44,036 bases of DNA, taken from CAYJBH01 sp964370825. GTDB taxonomy: Bacteria > Bacillota > Clostridia > Oscillospirales > Ruminococcaceae. This document shows, piece after piece, positions 15,749-23,955 of the stretch. The position numbers and the translations under genes were made by a program. Each line of letters begins with the position of its first letter. The first letter of the stretch is position 1. Below the pieces are notes generated by a model. The model made no database searches, had not been told where the DNA came from, and worked only from the letters and a program-made list of their open reading frames with translations. The stretch covers positions 1 to 44,036 of the forward strand of contig CAYJKY010000030.1 in NCBI GenBank assembly GCA_964370825.1, in the 5' to 3' direction.

Positions 15749-16978
15749 ATGACATCAAGAGATTTAGTTTTGACTGCGTGTAATCACAAACAAACCAAAC
15801 GCATCCCTATCGATTGTGGATCCATGCGTTCCACGGGAATGGCTTTATTAGCGTACAAAGAATTGCTTGAATATATAGGTTGTGAGCATACTGTTCCGAA
15901 ACTTTATGACATACAACAACATATAGTGTACCTTGACGAAAATGTACAACAGCTCTTACATGTTGACTCTATGGATGTTGGGCAGTCTTTTATGCAAAAA
16001 GGGGATGATTGGTATAGCTACACATTACAGGGAATTGAATGTCTAATTCCTGCGCACATTAAACTTCAACGGGAAGGCGCAAACATTAATCTTGTCGACA
16101 GTTTTGGAAAGCCGCTAGGAGTTATTGCGCCGGAGCAGCAGTACACATCACAATGCCATTGGCCATTGTCGGAACTTGAGGAGATGCCCTCGAATATCTC
16201 GCCGGATGTGCTTTCGGACAATATGTGGGCAGTTCCTTGTGCTCCTTTTCATCTTGACCTCAATAGTAAGAAGGATTATAATGAGTTTATAACAACGATA
16301 AAGTCACTGTCGAAAAATACAGATAAAGCGCTTATGATCTCGATAGGACAAAGTTTTTTTGAAACTGGTCAGTTTTTAAGGATGTCTGATAATTTTGCAT
16401 GTGATCTTATATTGTCAAAAAAAGAGTGCATCAAATTTTTTGATATGCTGCTTGAGCAATATTTATATAAACTTGATATTATTTTAGATGAGCTCAAGGA
16501 TGACGTGCAGATAATACAGTTTGGTGATGATTTGGGCACGCAAAAGGGACTTTGGATGTCGGTGGATATGATAAAGGAAATGCTGGCACCTTACTACAAA
16601 AAATTATGGACAAGGGTTCACGACAGGTCGAACTGTAAGGTGTTTTTTCACTCCTGTGGCTCTATTATTGATATTCTTCCGACACTTATCGACTGTGGTT
16701 TAGACATTATTAATCCTGTGCAAACCTCGGCAGAAAACATGACGGCAAGAAGGTTGAAGAAGGCGTTTGGAAAGGATTTAACCTTCTGGGGTGGAGGGGT
16801 TGACACACAGCATCTGCTGTCCTACGGTACCGAGGAAGAGGTTCGTGAGGATGTTAAGCGAAGGTTGGATATCTTTGCAAAGGATGGAGGCTATGTATTT
16901 AATCCTATACATAATATAATGCCAAATGTTCCTCCGCAAAATATTATAGCAGCATACGAGACGGCGTATAATTTTTAA
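15749..16978 (+). CDS. Uroporphyrinogen decarboxylase-family protein (UroD/MtaA-like)
   Basis: This is a 409-residue TIM-barrel protein of the UroD superfamily. The typical C-terminal pattern is present: FFHSCGSI, a possible metal-binding His/Cys, then DIINPVQTSAENM, FWGGGVDTQHLL and NIMPNVPPQNIIAAYE. The superfamily includes true heme-pathway decarboxylases and MtaA-type methyltransferases. This protein lacks heme-pathway neighbours and is longer than typical HemE, so a heme role is unlikely. Many Clostridia carry such paralogs of unknown function beside sugar or methyl-transfer genes. The start at 15749 follows AAAGGAGA. It is in an operon with an FGGY kinase 28 bases downstream, behind a palindromic operator. 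Function is not assigned. Confidence 0.8.
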   Translation: MTSRDLVLTACNHKQTKRIPIDCGSMRSTGMALLAYKELLEYIGCEHTVPKLYDIQQHIVYLDENVQQLLHVDSMDVGQSFMQKGDDWYSYTLQGIECLIPAHIKLQREGANINLVDSFGKPLGVIAPEQQYTSQCHWPLSELEEMPSNISPDVLSDNMWAVPCAPFHLDLNSKKDYNEFITTIKSLSKNTDKALMISIGQSFFETGQFLRMSDNFACDLILSKKECIKFFDMLLEQYLYKLDIILDELKDDVQIIQFGDDLGTQKGLWMSVDMIKEMLAPYYKKLWTRVHDRSNCKVFFHSCGSIIDILPTLIDCGLDIINPVQTSAENMTARRLKKAFGKDLTFWGGGVDTQHLLSYGTEEEVREDVKRRLDIFAKDGGYVFNPIHNIMPNVPPQNIIAAYETAYNF

Positions 16979-17006
16979 TTGATTTTAAACATGTTTAAGG
17001 AGAGAG

Positions 17007-18509
17007 ATGAAATTTTTACTCGGTATTGACCTCGGTACAACAGGGGTCAAGTGTTCACTAATATCGGTAGATGGAAAAAGCATGTCAACATCCTTTAAGG
17101 AGTACATGTATGACATTCCGTCGCCGGGATACGCTGAACAAAATCCCGAGGACTGGTGGAGTGCGACTACGCATATTATTTCCGATTTGATTTCAAAACA
17201 TCCAAACTCTGATATTTGTGGGGTGGGACTGTCCGGTCAGATGCATGGCCTGGTGGCACTTGATGTATCGGGAGAGCTGGTTTGTCCCGCCATACTTCAC
17301 TGTGATATGCGCTCAACCGAGATTGTTGAGCGCATATGCGCAGATATTGGCAGGGATAGAATGTACGACTGCACCTTTAATCCGGTGTTTCCGGGTTTTC
17401 AGCTGTTGTCGTTGCTCTGGCTGAGGGATAACGAGCCGGAAAGCTACCGTAGGATACGTCATGTAATCTGTCCTAAGGATTATATAAGGTATCGGCTGAC
17501 CGGAGAGATAGGAATAGAGGCTACCGATTGCTCCGCAACCCTGTTATACGACATGAAGGCACAGTGTATCGCAGAAGGTCTGCTCGGTGAGCTTGGGATA
17601 GGACGTTCTGTTTTTTCGGAGAAAATTCACAATCCCACCGACATCGCAGGATATATAACCGACGAGGCTGCGAAGCAAACAGGAATAAGAAAAGGCGTTC
17701 CGGTTGTGTTCGGAGGAAGTGATCAAAGCATACATTCGGTGGGCAACGGTGTGTTAGAGCCGGGCGATGCAATGATGACGATAGGTACGAGCGGTCAGGC
17801 TATGATGATAACCGACAGACCGATTAAAAACAACATGCAAAACACCCACACTTTCAGACATGTTGAGCATGGAAAATGGTATGCAATGGGTGCAATGCTT
17901 CATGCGGGAATTACCCTTAACTGGTTCAAAGCCGGTTTTGCGCCTCATCTTAGCTATGAAGATTTATCAAACATGGCGGCAAATGTTCCACCGTGTAGTG
18001 ATGGGCTTGCCTTTTTTCCGGCAATGGTCGGAGAGCGCACCCCATATTTTGACCCTGACGCAAGAGGCGTTTTTTCAGGGCTTTCGCTCCGTCATACCCT
18101 TCCTCATTTTCCAAGGGCTATAATGGAGGGGGTTACAATGGAACTCTTTTCCGGACTTAAAATATTAATTGAGTTGTACGCAGAGCCTAAAAGGTTGGTA
18201 TGTGCCGGCGGTGCGACCTCCTCGAGGGTGTGGAGTCAGATACAGGCGGATGTATACGGCAAAGAGGTTTACCTTTCGGAGCACCGAGAGCAGGGCACGA
18301 TAGGTGCCGCAGTCGTTGCCGGGGTTGGCACCGGGATTTTTAACAACATAAAAGAGGGGTACGCTTGTATGGTGCATACCCCTCATCGAATGGTTATTCC
18401 TATTGCGGAAAATGTGAAAATATATGGTGAGTTTTATAACGAAGTGTTTCTGAAAATTTACCCTGCCAACAGTGAAATAATGAAAAACAGCGGAAAATAT
18501 CAGAAATAA
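17007..18509 (+). CDS. xylB: FGGY carbohydrate kinase (xylulokinase-like)
   Basis: This 500-residue kinase phosphorylates a sugar or polyol. The N-terminal phosphate loop GIDLGTTGVKCSL, the GLSGQMHGLV block near residue 75, GGSDQSIHSVGNG near residue 238 and the C-terminal CAGGATSSRVWSQIQAD block are characteristic of xylulokinases in the FGGY family. The ATG at 17007 follows AAGGAGAGAG. It is the second gene after the UroD-like protein. No xylose isomerase is nearby, so the true substrate may differ from D-xylulose; FGGY specificity is hard to read from sequence. The gene stops only 3 bases before the convergent desulfoferrodoxin gene, leaving no room for a separate terminator. Confidence 0.82.
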   Translation: MKFLLGIDLGTTGVKCSLISVDGKSMSTSFKEYMYDIPSPGYAEQNPEDWWSATTHIISDLISKHPNSDICGVGLSGQMHGLVALDVSGELVCPAILHCDMRSTEIVERICADIGRDRMYDCTFNPVFPGFQLLSLLWLRDNEPESYRRIRHVICPKDYIRYRLTGEIGIEATDCSATLLYDMKAQCIAEGLLGELGIGRSVFSEKIHNPTDIAGYITDEAAKQTGIRKGVPVVFGGSDQSIHSVGNGVLEPGDAMMTIGTSGQAMMITDRPIKNNMQNTHTFRHVEHGKWYAMGAMLHAGITLNWFKAGFAPHLSYEDLSNMAANVPPCSDGLAFFPAMVGERTPYFDPDARGVFSGLSLRHTLPHFPRAIMEGVTMELFSGLKILIELYAEPKRLVCAGGATSSRVWSQIQADVYGKEVYLSEHREQGTIGAAVVAGVGTGIFNNIKEGYACMVHTPHRMVIPIAENVKIYGEFYNEVFLKIYPANSEIMKNSGKYQK

Positions 18510-18512
18510 AAT

Positions 18513-18893
18513 TTACAGCTCGTTCATCCACAGGCCATGAAGATTGCAATAGCTGAACACTGCTTTTGCCTTGTCGTCAACCAACTTGAAGCTGACAGAT
18601 GGGCTTTTTCCCGGGCCTACCTTTTTACGTTGGCCACCATTTTCTGTCTCGATATAGATGAAATCGATGTAATGATTGTCATCCGAAGGGTGCATTACGC
18701 TACCGACATCTACCTTAACTGTATCGCCGTCTACCGTTACAGCAGGAAGATGTTTTTCTGAGGCTGCATCGACAGTGTTGGGTACAAGTTCGGTCATTGC
18801 TTCACCGCAGCACTCCACCGGCACGCCCATGTTATCTACCATTCCTATAAGATTTTTGCAGTGCTCGCAAAGATAAAATTTTTGAGTAGCCAT
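18513..18893 (-). CDS. dfx: Desulfoferrodoxin (superoxide reductase)
   Basis: This 126-residue iron protein reduces superoxide to peroxide in the cytoplasm. The N-terminal desulforedoxin domain has the Cys ligands C9, C12, C28 and C29. The neelaredoxin domain follows with EKHLPAV, MHPSDDNHYI and CNLHGLW, which supply the His and Cys ligands of the catalytic iron. Length and motifs are complete. The ATG at 18893 follows GAAGGAGAAGG. It is 35 bases downstream of rubrerythrin, in the same direction, so the two should be co-transcribed and act in sequence: superoxide to peroxide to water. Confidence 0.95.
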   Translation of the reverse strand: MATQKFYLCEHCKNLIGMVDNMGVPVECCGEAMTELVPNTVDAASEKHLPAVTVDGDTVKVDVGSVMHPSDDNHYIDFIYIETENGGQRKKVGPGKSPSVSFKLVDDKAKAVFSYCNLHGLWMNEL

Positions 18894-18928
18894 TCCTTCT
18901 CCTTCTATATATAGTTATAGTGTGTGAC

Positions 18929-19471
18929 TTAATAATTTTTAGCGTTTACTTCAAAATACGCCTTGGGATGTGAACATACCGGGCACATATCGGGTGCTGA
19001 GCTTCCGCTGTGAATATGTCCGCAGTTGCTACATTTCCAAACAACAGAGCCGTCTTTACTGAATACGCTGTCGTCCTCAATGTTTGCAAGCAGTTTAAGA
19101 TATCTCTCTTCGTGCTCCTTCTCTATTGCGCCAACGCCGTCAAACATGTCTGCGATTTTGTCGAAACCCTCTTCACGTGCTTCTTTTGCCATGCGGTCAT
19201 ACATGTCGACCCACTCGTCATGCTCGCCTGCGGCAGCATCCTTTAAATTTTCGGGAGTTTTCGGGACCGAGCCGCCATGTATCAGCTTAAACCATAGCTT
19301 TGCATGCTCCATCTCGTTTTTAGCTGTTTCCTCAAATATTGCTGCCATCTGAACATATCCATCTTTTTTTGCTTGACTTGCATAGTAGGTGTACTTGTTG
19401 CGTGCCATGCTCTCGCCGGCAAACGCCGCCATTAAATTTGCGTATGTCTTTGTTCCCTCTAAGTTTTTCAT
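18929..19471 (-). CDS. rbr: Rubrerythrin (peroxide reductase)
   Basis: This 180-residue protein reduces hydrogen peroxide in anaerobes. The N-terminal ferritin-like four-helix domain holds the Glu/His di-iron ligands (AGESMARNKY, ETAKNEMEHAK, GAIEKEHEERY). The C-terminal rubredoxin domain has CSNCGH and CPVC. The ATG at 19471 is chosen because AAAGGGAGC precedes it and the length then equals classic rubrerythrin; the frame stays open up to 19588, but that part overlaps the promoter and operator. Control by the PerR-like regulator encoded divergently is likely. Confidence 0.95.
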   Translation of the reverse strand: MKNLEGTKTYANLMAAFAGESMARNKYTYYASQAKKDGYVQMAAIFEETAKNEMEHAKLWFKLIHGGSVPKTPENLKDAAAGEHDEWVDMYDRMAKEAREEGFDKIADMFDGVGAIEKEHEERYLKLLANIEDDSVFSKDGSVVWKCSNCGHIHSGSSAPDMCPVCSHPKAYFEVNAKNY

Positions 19472-19519
19472 GGTGCTCCCTTTCTTCATCGATTTACTAT
19501 TCGAAACGATCAATTTATT

Positions 19520-19532
19520 GATAATCGTTATC
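19520..19532 (-). promoter_or_regulatory. Fur/PerR-type box at the rubrerythrin promoter
   Basis: GATAA-N3-TTATC, within TTGATAATCGTTATCGTTAA, is an inverted repeat of the Fur-superfamily style. It lies 9 bases downstream of the -10, covering the expected start site. Confidence 0.6.
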
Positions 19533-19541
19533 GTTAAGGAT

Positions 19542-19569
19542 ATTATATCACTAAAATTAGCATTGTCAA
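19542..19569 (-). promoter_or_regulatory. Promoter of rbr-dfx
   Basis: Minus strand -35 TTGACA, 16-base spacer, -10 TATAAT with an upstream TG (extended -10). Confidence 0.72.
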
Positions 19570-19649
19570 TAGAAATGGATAAATTCATGCAAAATAAGAT
19601 ACTTTGCGGTAAATTTTGGATAAGCGCATAGCTGATGTTAAATTAGAGG

Positions 19650-19678
19650 TTGACAAAATATGAAAAATATAGTAAAAT
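19650..19678 (+). promoter_or_regulatory. Promoter of the PerR-like gene
   Basis: -35 TTGACA, 17-base spacer, -10 TAAAAT, 40 bases upstream of the start codon. Confidence 0.7.
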
Positions 19679-19684
19679 TTGCTT

Positions 19685-19701
19685 ATAGTAATGGTTACTA
19701 T
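19685..19701 (+). promoter_or_regulatory. 17-bp palindrome, candidate PerR operator
   Basis: ATAGTAA-TGG-TTACTAT has perfect 7-bp arms and covers the expected transcription start of the PerR-like gene. Size and A/T-rich arms resemble PerR boxes, which suggests autoregulation. Confidence 0.6.
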
Positions 19702-19718
19702 TATTTATTGGGTAGAAT

Positions 19719-20099
19719 ATGAGAAACACAAAACAAAAAGATGCAATTATCTCGGCGGTAAAATCATTAAAGACACATCCAACCGCAGACGAGATATACT
19801 CCAGCCTTAAGATGGAACACTCAAAGCTGAGCCTTGGTACGGTCTACCGTAACCTTAACAGCTTTTCTCAAAGTGGAAAAATTCGCAAAATATCTGTGCC
19901 GGGTTTTGGTGATAGATTTGATTACAATACAAGCGACCACGAACATTTCAGCTGCAATGGGTGTGGATGTGTTTATGATGTACACCTTTCCACTCCGATT
20001 GCCGAGATAGTCACGGCTGAGGGCATGGAGGTTACGGGCTACAGCATGATGCTTTACGGGTTATGTCCGACCTGCAAGGGTGATAAAAACATCAGCTGA
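19719..20099 (+). CDS. perR: Fur-family peroxide regulator (PerR-like)
   Basis: This 126-residue repressor has an N-terminal winged helix with KTHPTADEIY and SLGTVYRNLN, then a dimerisation and metal domain. RFDYNTSDHEHF resembles Bacillus PerR, in which the Asp in RFD and the nearby His residues form the peroxide-sensing iron site. CNGC and CPTC give the structural zinc site. The Asp and the context with rbr and dfx favour PerR over Fur or Zur, though sequence alone does not prove it. The protein is about 20 residues shorter than Bacillus PerR at the N-terminus. It has its own promoter with a 17-bp palindrome, pointing to autorepression. Confidence 0.85.
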   Translation: MRNTKQKDAIISAVKSLKTHPTADEIYSSLKMEHSKLSLGTVYRNLNSFSQSGKIRKISVPGFGDRFDYNTSDHEHFSCNGCGCVYDVHLSTPIAEIVTAEGMEVTGYSMMLYGLCPTCKGDKNIS

Positions 20100-20124
20100 T
20101 AAATCCTTAATATTATGATTTTCA

Positions 20125-20143
20125 TACAGTATTATTTACTGTA
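20125..20143. promoter_or_regulatory. 19-bp palindrome between perR and the Na/Pi gene
   Basis: TACAGTA-TTATT-TACTGTA has 7-bp perfect arms. It may be a weak 3'-end structure of perR or an operator for the downstream gene, about 175 bases away. Nothing else is visible in the 219-base gap. Confidence 0.35.
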
Positions 20144-20318
20144 ATTATTATAGTACATTTCGTTAACAAATGCAATGACATAAAATCTCACAAAAAGTGC
20201 ACCAAAAATATCACAAAATTATGTTTATTTTGTAGAAAAGTGTAAAAGTATAAAGAAAACTATTTATTTTTATCCTCACATATGGTAGCATTATAGCATA
20301 GATTTTATAGAGGTTAAG

Positions 20319-22091
20319 ATGGACTTTTTTGATGTTATAGGGCTCTTTGGTGGACTTGCCCTATTTCTTTTTGGTATGCACACCATGGCAAACGGTCTTG
20401 AAAAAATTGCCGGAAACAAATTGGAATCGACTCTTCGTAAACTTACCAGCAATCCGGTACTTGCGGTTGTGTTTGGTGCACTTCTTACTGCCGCTGTTCA
20501 ATCCTCGTCGGCGAGCACCGTCATGGTTGTTGGTCTTGTAAACAGTGGCATGATGCAGCTGTCACAGGCTATCGGTGTAATCATGGGTGCGAATATCGGT
20601 ACCACAGTTACTGCACAGCTGTTAAGTCTTGGCGATATCAGCTCGGACAATTTTTTTCTGCTACTCTTAAAACCTTCTACCATTGCTCCGATTTTTGCTA
20701 TTATCGGTGCATTTTTATTTATGTTTTCGGAGCATCCAAAAAGGAGAGATATCGGCCAGGCACTTGTCGGGTTCGGCGTGTTGTTTACCGGCATGTTCAC
20801 CATGGAGGATGCGGTGAGGCCACTTCGGGAATCCGAACTGTTTGTCGAGCTGTTTTCCTCGCTTGAAAATCCGATACTCGGCGTACTCGCCGGTGCAATA
20901 GTCACCGCCGTTATACAGTCCAGCTCCGCATCGGTGGGTATCCTTCAGGCTCTCGCCAGTACCGGAATTATCAGCTGGTCGGCGGCAATCCCAATCATTC
21001 TCGGTCAGAACATCGGTACCTGTATAACACCGATGATGGCATCTATAGGTGCAAGTAAGGCGGCTAAGCAAAGTGCCTTTAGCCACCTGTATTTTAACGT
21101 TATCGGAACTACGATATTCTTAGTTGTGATATACGGGGGTAAAGCTATAATAGGTGAGGTTGCATTCTGGGACGATGTCATCGATAGAAGCGGAATTGCA
21201 AACTTCCATACAGCATTTAATATTATTGTTACCGTGTTATTCCTGCCCTTTACCAAGCTGCTTGCAAGACTTGCGACCTTTACGGTTAAGGAGGCAGAAA
21301 AGGATGAAAAGCCCGGCACCGGAAACCTGCCAATACTGGACGAGAGAATTCTTGCAACGCCGGTGGTTGCCATACAAAAAGCGCAGGATACCGTTTCGTA
21401 TATGACCGAGCTTTCAATGGAGAGCTTCAGCCATGCCATGGTTGCTATAACCCAGAAGGATGAAAAGGCAAAAAACACCGTGCAGAAGCTGGAAGATTCG
21501 ATAGACAAGATTGAAGTTTCGATAACGAACTTTTTAATTAAGGCATCGCACCACGAACTTTCCGCAGGTGAGAGCAACCATGTGTCGCTTTTGTTGAGCA
21601 CCGTATCGGATATCGAGCGGGTAGGTGACCACTGCGTAAATATCGTCGACCGCTTTAACACTGTCAGCAAAAAGGGCTTCTCCAACGCCGCCAAAAATGA
21701 GTTGAATGTACTTTTTGAGGCTGTGCACGAAAACCTCGGACATGTAAACAGTGCGCTTAAGGATGGAACTGCCAAGGATGCTTTTTTAGTAGAACCACTC
21801 GAGGAAACCATCGATGTTATCTGTGAAAAGCTGAGGGAACGACATATAAAACGCCTAAAAAACGGCAAATGCACCTTAGATGATGGACTGCTGTTTGTGG
21901 AAATTCTTTCCGACATAGAGCGCATTTCAGATCACTGCAGTAACATAGCAAACCGAATAATTTACCTCGAAAGTGGCAAGGAAGACTATGACTACCACAG
22001 CATGAAAAAGCAATTTAAAAACAGCAGAACCGACATAGAAACCGTAGAAATACTATCTCAGTTTGAGGAAAAGTATTTAACAAGAATTTAA
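20319..22091 (+). CDS. Na/phosphate cotransporter with PhoU-like C-terminus
   Basis: This 590-residue protein joins a membrane transporter of the NptA/PNaS type to a cytoplasmic PhoU-like domain. The two inverted transport repeats each carry the signature QSSSAS (TAAVQSSSASTVMVVGLVNSG near residue 60 and TAVIQSSSASVGILQAL near residue 200). Eight or nine membrane segments end near residue 320. From about 350 to 560 two PhoU-like helical bundles follow, with SDIERVGDHCVNI and SDIERISDHCSNI as the repeated metal-binding motifs. The ATG at 20319 has GAGG nine bases upstream. Phosphate import is the family role, and no other phosphate genes are adjacent. Confidence 0.9.
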   Translation: MDFFDVIGLFGGLALFLFGMHTMANGLEKIAGNKLESTLRKLTSNPVLAVVFGALLTAAVQSSSASTVMVVGLVNSGMMQLSQAIGVIMGANIGTTVTAQLLSLGDISSDNFFLLLLKPSTIAPIFAIIGAFLFMFSEHPKRRDIGQALVGFGVLFTGMFTMEDAVRPLRESELFVELFSSLENPILGVLAGAIVTAVIQSSSASVGILQALASTGIISWSAAIPIILGQNIGTCITPMMASIGASKAAKQSAFSHLYFNVIGTTIFLVVIYGGKAIIGEVAFWDDVIDRSGIANFHTAFNIIVTVLFLPFTKLLARLATFTVKEAEKDEKPGTGNLPILDERILATPVVAIQKAQDTVSYMTELSMESFSHAMVAITQKDEKAKNTVQKLEDSIDKIEVSITNFLIKASHHELSAGESNHVSLLLSTVSDIERVGDHCVNIVDRFNTVSKKGFSNAAKNELNVLFEAVHENLGHVNSALKDGTAKDAFLVEPLEETIDVICEKLRERHIKRLKNGKCTLDDGLLFVEILSDIERISDHCSNIANRIIYLESGKEDYDYHSMKKQFKNSRTDIETVEILSQFEEKYLTRI

Positions 22092-22218
22092 AGTATACGC
22101 ATAGTTTTTTCACACAAAATATTAGCTGATTTTTATACATTATTACAAAAAACACCGCTGTCATTAGGGTGTTCCCATAAAGAAATATAGTGATCACCCC
22201 TATAAAGCCCCTGTATCA

Positions 22219-22244
22219 GACGGATAGTATCTATCCGTCTTTTT
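22219..22244 (+). terminator. Rho-independent terminator after the Na/Pi gene
   Basis: GACGGATAG and CTATCCGTC form a perfect 9-bp stem with a 3-base loop, followed by TTTTTCT, about 130 bases after the stop codon. Confidence 0.85.
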
Positions 22245-22311
22245 CTATGCTTTTTTATGCTAGTGTCTTTAATCTTATAACCACTATTTATATATAAATC
22301 AGTCAGATACC

Positions 22312-22340
22312 TTGACAAACAATTCAACGGGTGATACAAT
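22312..22340 (+). promoter_or_regulatory. Promoter of the PadR-MFS operon
   Basis: -35 TTGACA, 17-base spacer, -10 TACAAT. The -10 is overlapped by the inverted repeat at 22336-22377. Confidence 0.75.
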
Positions 22341-22377
22341 GATAACGAAAATCGATAACGAATTTCGTTATCATTGT
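22336..22377 (+). promoter_or_regulatory. Large inverted repeat over the -10, candidate PadR operator
   Basis: ACAATGATAACGAAA and TTTCGTTATCATTGT are perfect 15-bp arms around a 12-base centre, which contains a third copy of GATAACGAA. The site begins inside the -10, so a bound regulator would block transcription. GATAACGA also occurs in the Fur-type box of rbr, so a metal regulator is an alternative binder. Confidence 0.7.
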
Positions 22378-22407
22378 TTATTTGTAAATGAAACATATGG
22401 AGGTATT

Positions 22408-22710
22408 ATGCAGGACAGGGTGTTGAGGAAGCTTTTTTTGGGGTTTATTCAAATTCATATTTTACATCATGCACAGGAGGGTCCGATTTTCGGTTCCTTT
22501 ATGATTGAGGAGTTAAAATCTCACGGATATGACATCAGCCCGGGTACACTCTACCCAATACTTCACAACCTGTTGAAGTCGGGACATTTGTCGGTGGAGG
22601 TTGAAAGCCATGAAGGAAAGACGCGCAAATATTATTCGGCAACCGAAAAGGGAAAAGAAACCCTGCTTGAGGCAAGGAAAAAAATTAAAGAGTTGACAGG
22701 AGAGCTATGA
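22408..22710 (+). CDS. PadR-family transcriptional regulator
   Basis: This 100-residue protein has a PadR-type winged helix: FIQIHILHHAQEGPIFGSFMIEEL, then SPGTLYPILHNLLKSGHLSVE and a beta-wing with KTRKYYSATEKG. The short C-terminal helix is typical of PadR subfamily 2, small repressors that control drug or stress transporters. The ATG at 22408 follows GGAGG at 4-5 bases; the reading frame is open upstream but that stretch contains the promoter and operator. Its stop codon overlaps the MFS start codon (ATGA), so the two are coupled, and autorepression through the repeat at 22336-22377 is likely. Confidence 0.9.
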   Translation: MQDRVLRKLFLGFIQIHILHHAQEGPIFGSFMIEELKSHGYDISPGTLYPILHNLLKSGHLSVEVESHEGKTRKYYSATEKGKETLLEARKKIKELTGEL

Positions 22711-23948
22711 TAGAAAAACCTCACAAAATGATATTACAGGATTTTCAGATAAAGAAATTTTGCTTATATGGATTTCTTAAAAATCTGAAATTCTTTGAAC
22801 CATATCTTATAATTTATTTGATGAGCAATAACATAAACCTTTTTCAAATCGGGGTATTAATAGCCGTTAGAGAGTTGATTGTAAATGTGTTTGAAATACC
22901 ATCCGGACTTATTGCGGATTACTTTGGAAGAAAAAAGGAGCTGTATTTCTGCTTTGGGTTTTATATAGCCGCATTTATCGCATTCTTTTTAACCGACTCT
23001 TTTGTGCTCGCGGCAGTTGGAATGATTTTTTTTGGGCTTGGGGAGGCGTTTAGGTCGGGAACCCACAAGGCTATGATATATAGCTATTTGGATTTTAAAG
23101 GGTGGCAGTCGGAAAAAACATTTGTGTTCGGTCGAACACGTTCCTTTTCACTTATCGGAAGTGCATTGAGTAGCCTGGTTGGTATTGCATTGATACTGCT
23201 CGTGCCGTCCGACAGCTACATTTTTTTATTCTCGGTAGTACCGTATATTTTGGATCTGGTTTTAATTATGAGCTATCCGAAATTTTTAGATGTTGCCGAC
23301 AAGGACCATGATACCTCGCTTAAGGAGGTGGTGATGGGTGTAGTTAACAGCTTTCGCATAAACAAAAAGCTGAGAAATATTCTGATAGAGGAGGGTATGT
23401 CGGAGGCTACTTTTTCCTACGTGAAGGATATGATTCAGCCTATATTGGAGATTATTATTTTAGGTAGCGGGCTGTCAATAATCGCTTCGCTAACTGCCGA
23501 GGACAATCTAAAGGTAATACTCGGAATTGTTTACGCCGTTCTCAATTTGTTTGGCTCGTATTTTTCTAAGCACTCCTATATCTTGAAAGGGAGGCGAGCA
23601 AATACAACATGTTTGTTGTTTTTGCATTTATCCTATGCAATTTTGTTTGCCTTGTTGGCCGTGTTTACCAAACAATATTTATTTGTGTGTGCTATATATC
23701 TGCTGCTTTTTATCCTGCACAGTGTACGCAAGCCGATATTTGTTGACGAGATAGACAACAACATCGAAAAGGCCAACCGTGCAACCGTAATCAGCGCCTC
23801 GGCACAGGCAAAGTCCATCTTTTTGATGGTTTTTGCACCCGTTCTTGGCTTTGTTGCCAACTACATCGGGATAGGTTTGGTCATGGTTATATTATCAGTT
23901 TTGTTTGTCGCAACCTTTGGATTGTTAAAGCAAAATAAACAGTTGTAG
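22707..23948 (+). CDS. MFS transporter (putative efflux)
   Basis: This 413-residue protein has about 12 hydrophobic segments. The loop between helices 2 and 3 reads GLIADYFGRKKEL, the MFS signature. Its organisation follows small drug-efflux-like MFS members, with EIPSGLIADYFGR typical of this branch. The start codon overlaps the PadR stop (ATGA), so it is the regulated target. PadR-MFS pairs usually export toxic small molecules, but the substrate is unknown. It ends 7 bases before the convergent membrane protein gene. Confidence 0.88.
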   Translation: MIEKPHKMILQDFQIKKFCLYGFLKNLKFFEPYLIIYLMSNNINLFQIGVLIAVRELIVNVFEIPSGLIADYFGRKKELYFCFGFYIAAFIAFFLTDSFVLAAVGMIFFGLGEAFRSGTHKAMIYSYLDFKGWQSEKTFVFGRTRSFSLIGSALSSLVGIALILLVPSDSYIFLFSVVPYILDLVLIMSYPKFLDVADKDHDTSLKEVVMGVVNSFRINKKLRNILIEEGMSEATFSYVKDMIQPILEIIILGSGLSIIASLTAEDNLKVILGIVYAVLNLFGSYFSKHSYILKGRRANTTCLLFLHLSYAILFALLAVFTKQYLFVCAIYLLLFILHSVRKPIFVDEIDNNIEKANRATVISASAQAKSIFLMVFAPVLGFVANYIGIGLVMVILSVLFVATFGLLKQNKQL

Positions 23949-23955
23949 AACAAAA

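Noticed and set aside
18929..19588. Longer N-terminus for rubrerythrin
   Set aside because: The extra residues overlap the promoter and Fur-type box; the start at 19471 gives the usual rubrerythrin length.
20125..20143. The palindrome as a terminator of perR
   Set aside because: The stem is only 7 A/T-rich base pairs and lacks a T-run. It was listed as a regulatory candidate with low confidence.
21005..21925. A 306-residue reading frame on the minus strand
   Set aside because: It is a shadow of the Na/Pi cotransporter gene, which has clear motifs on the plus strand.
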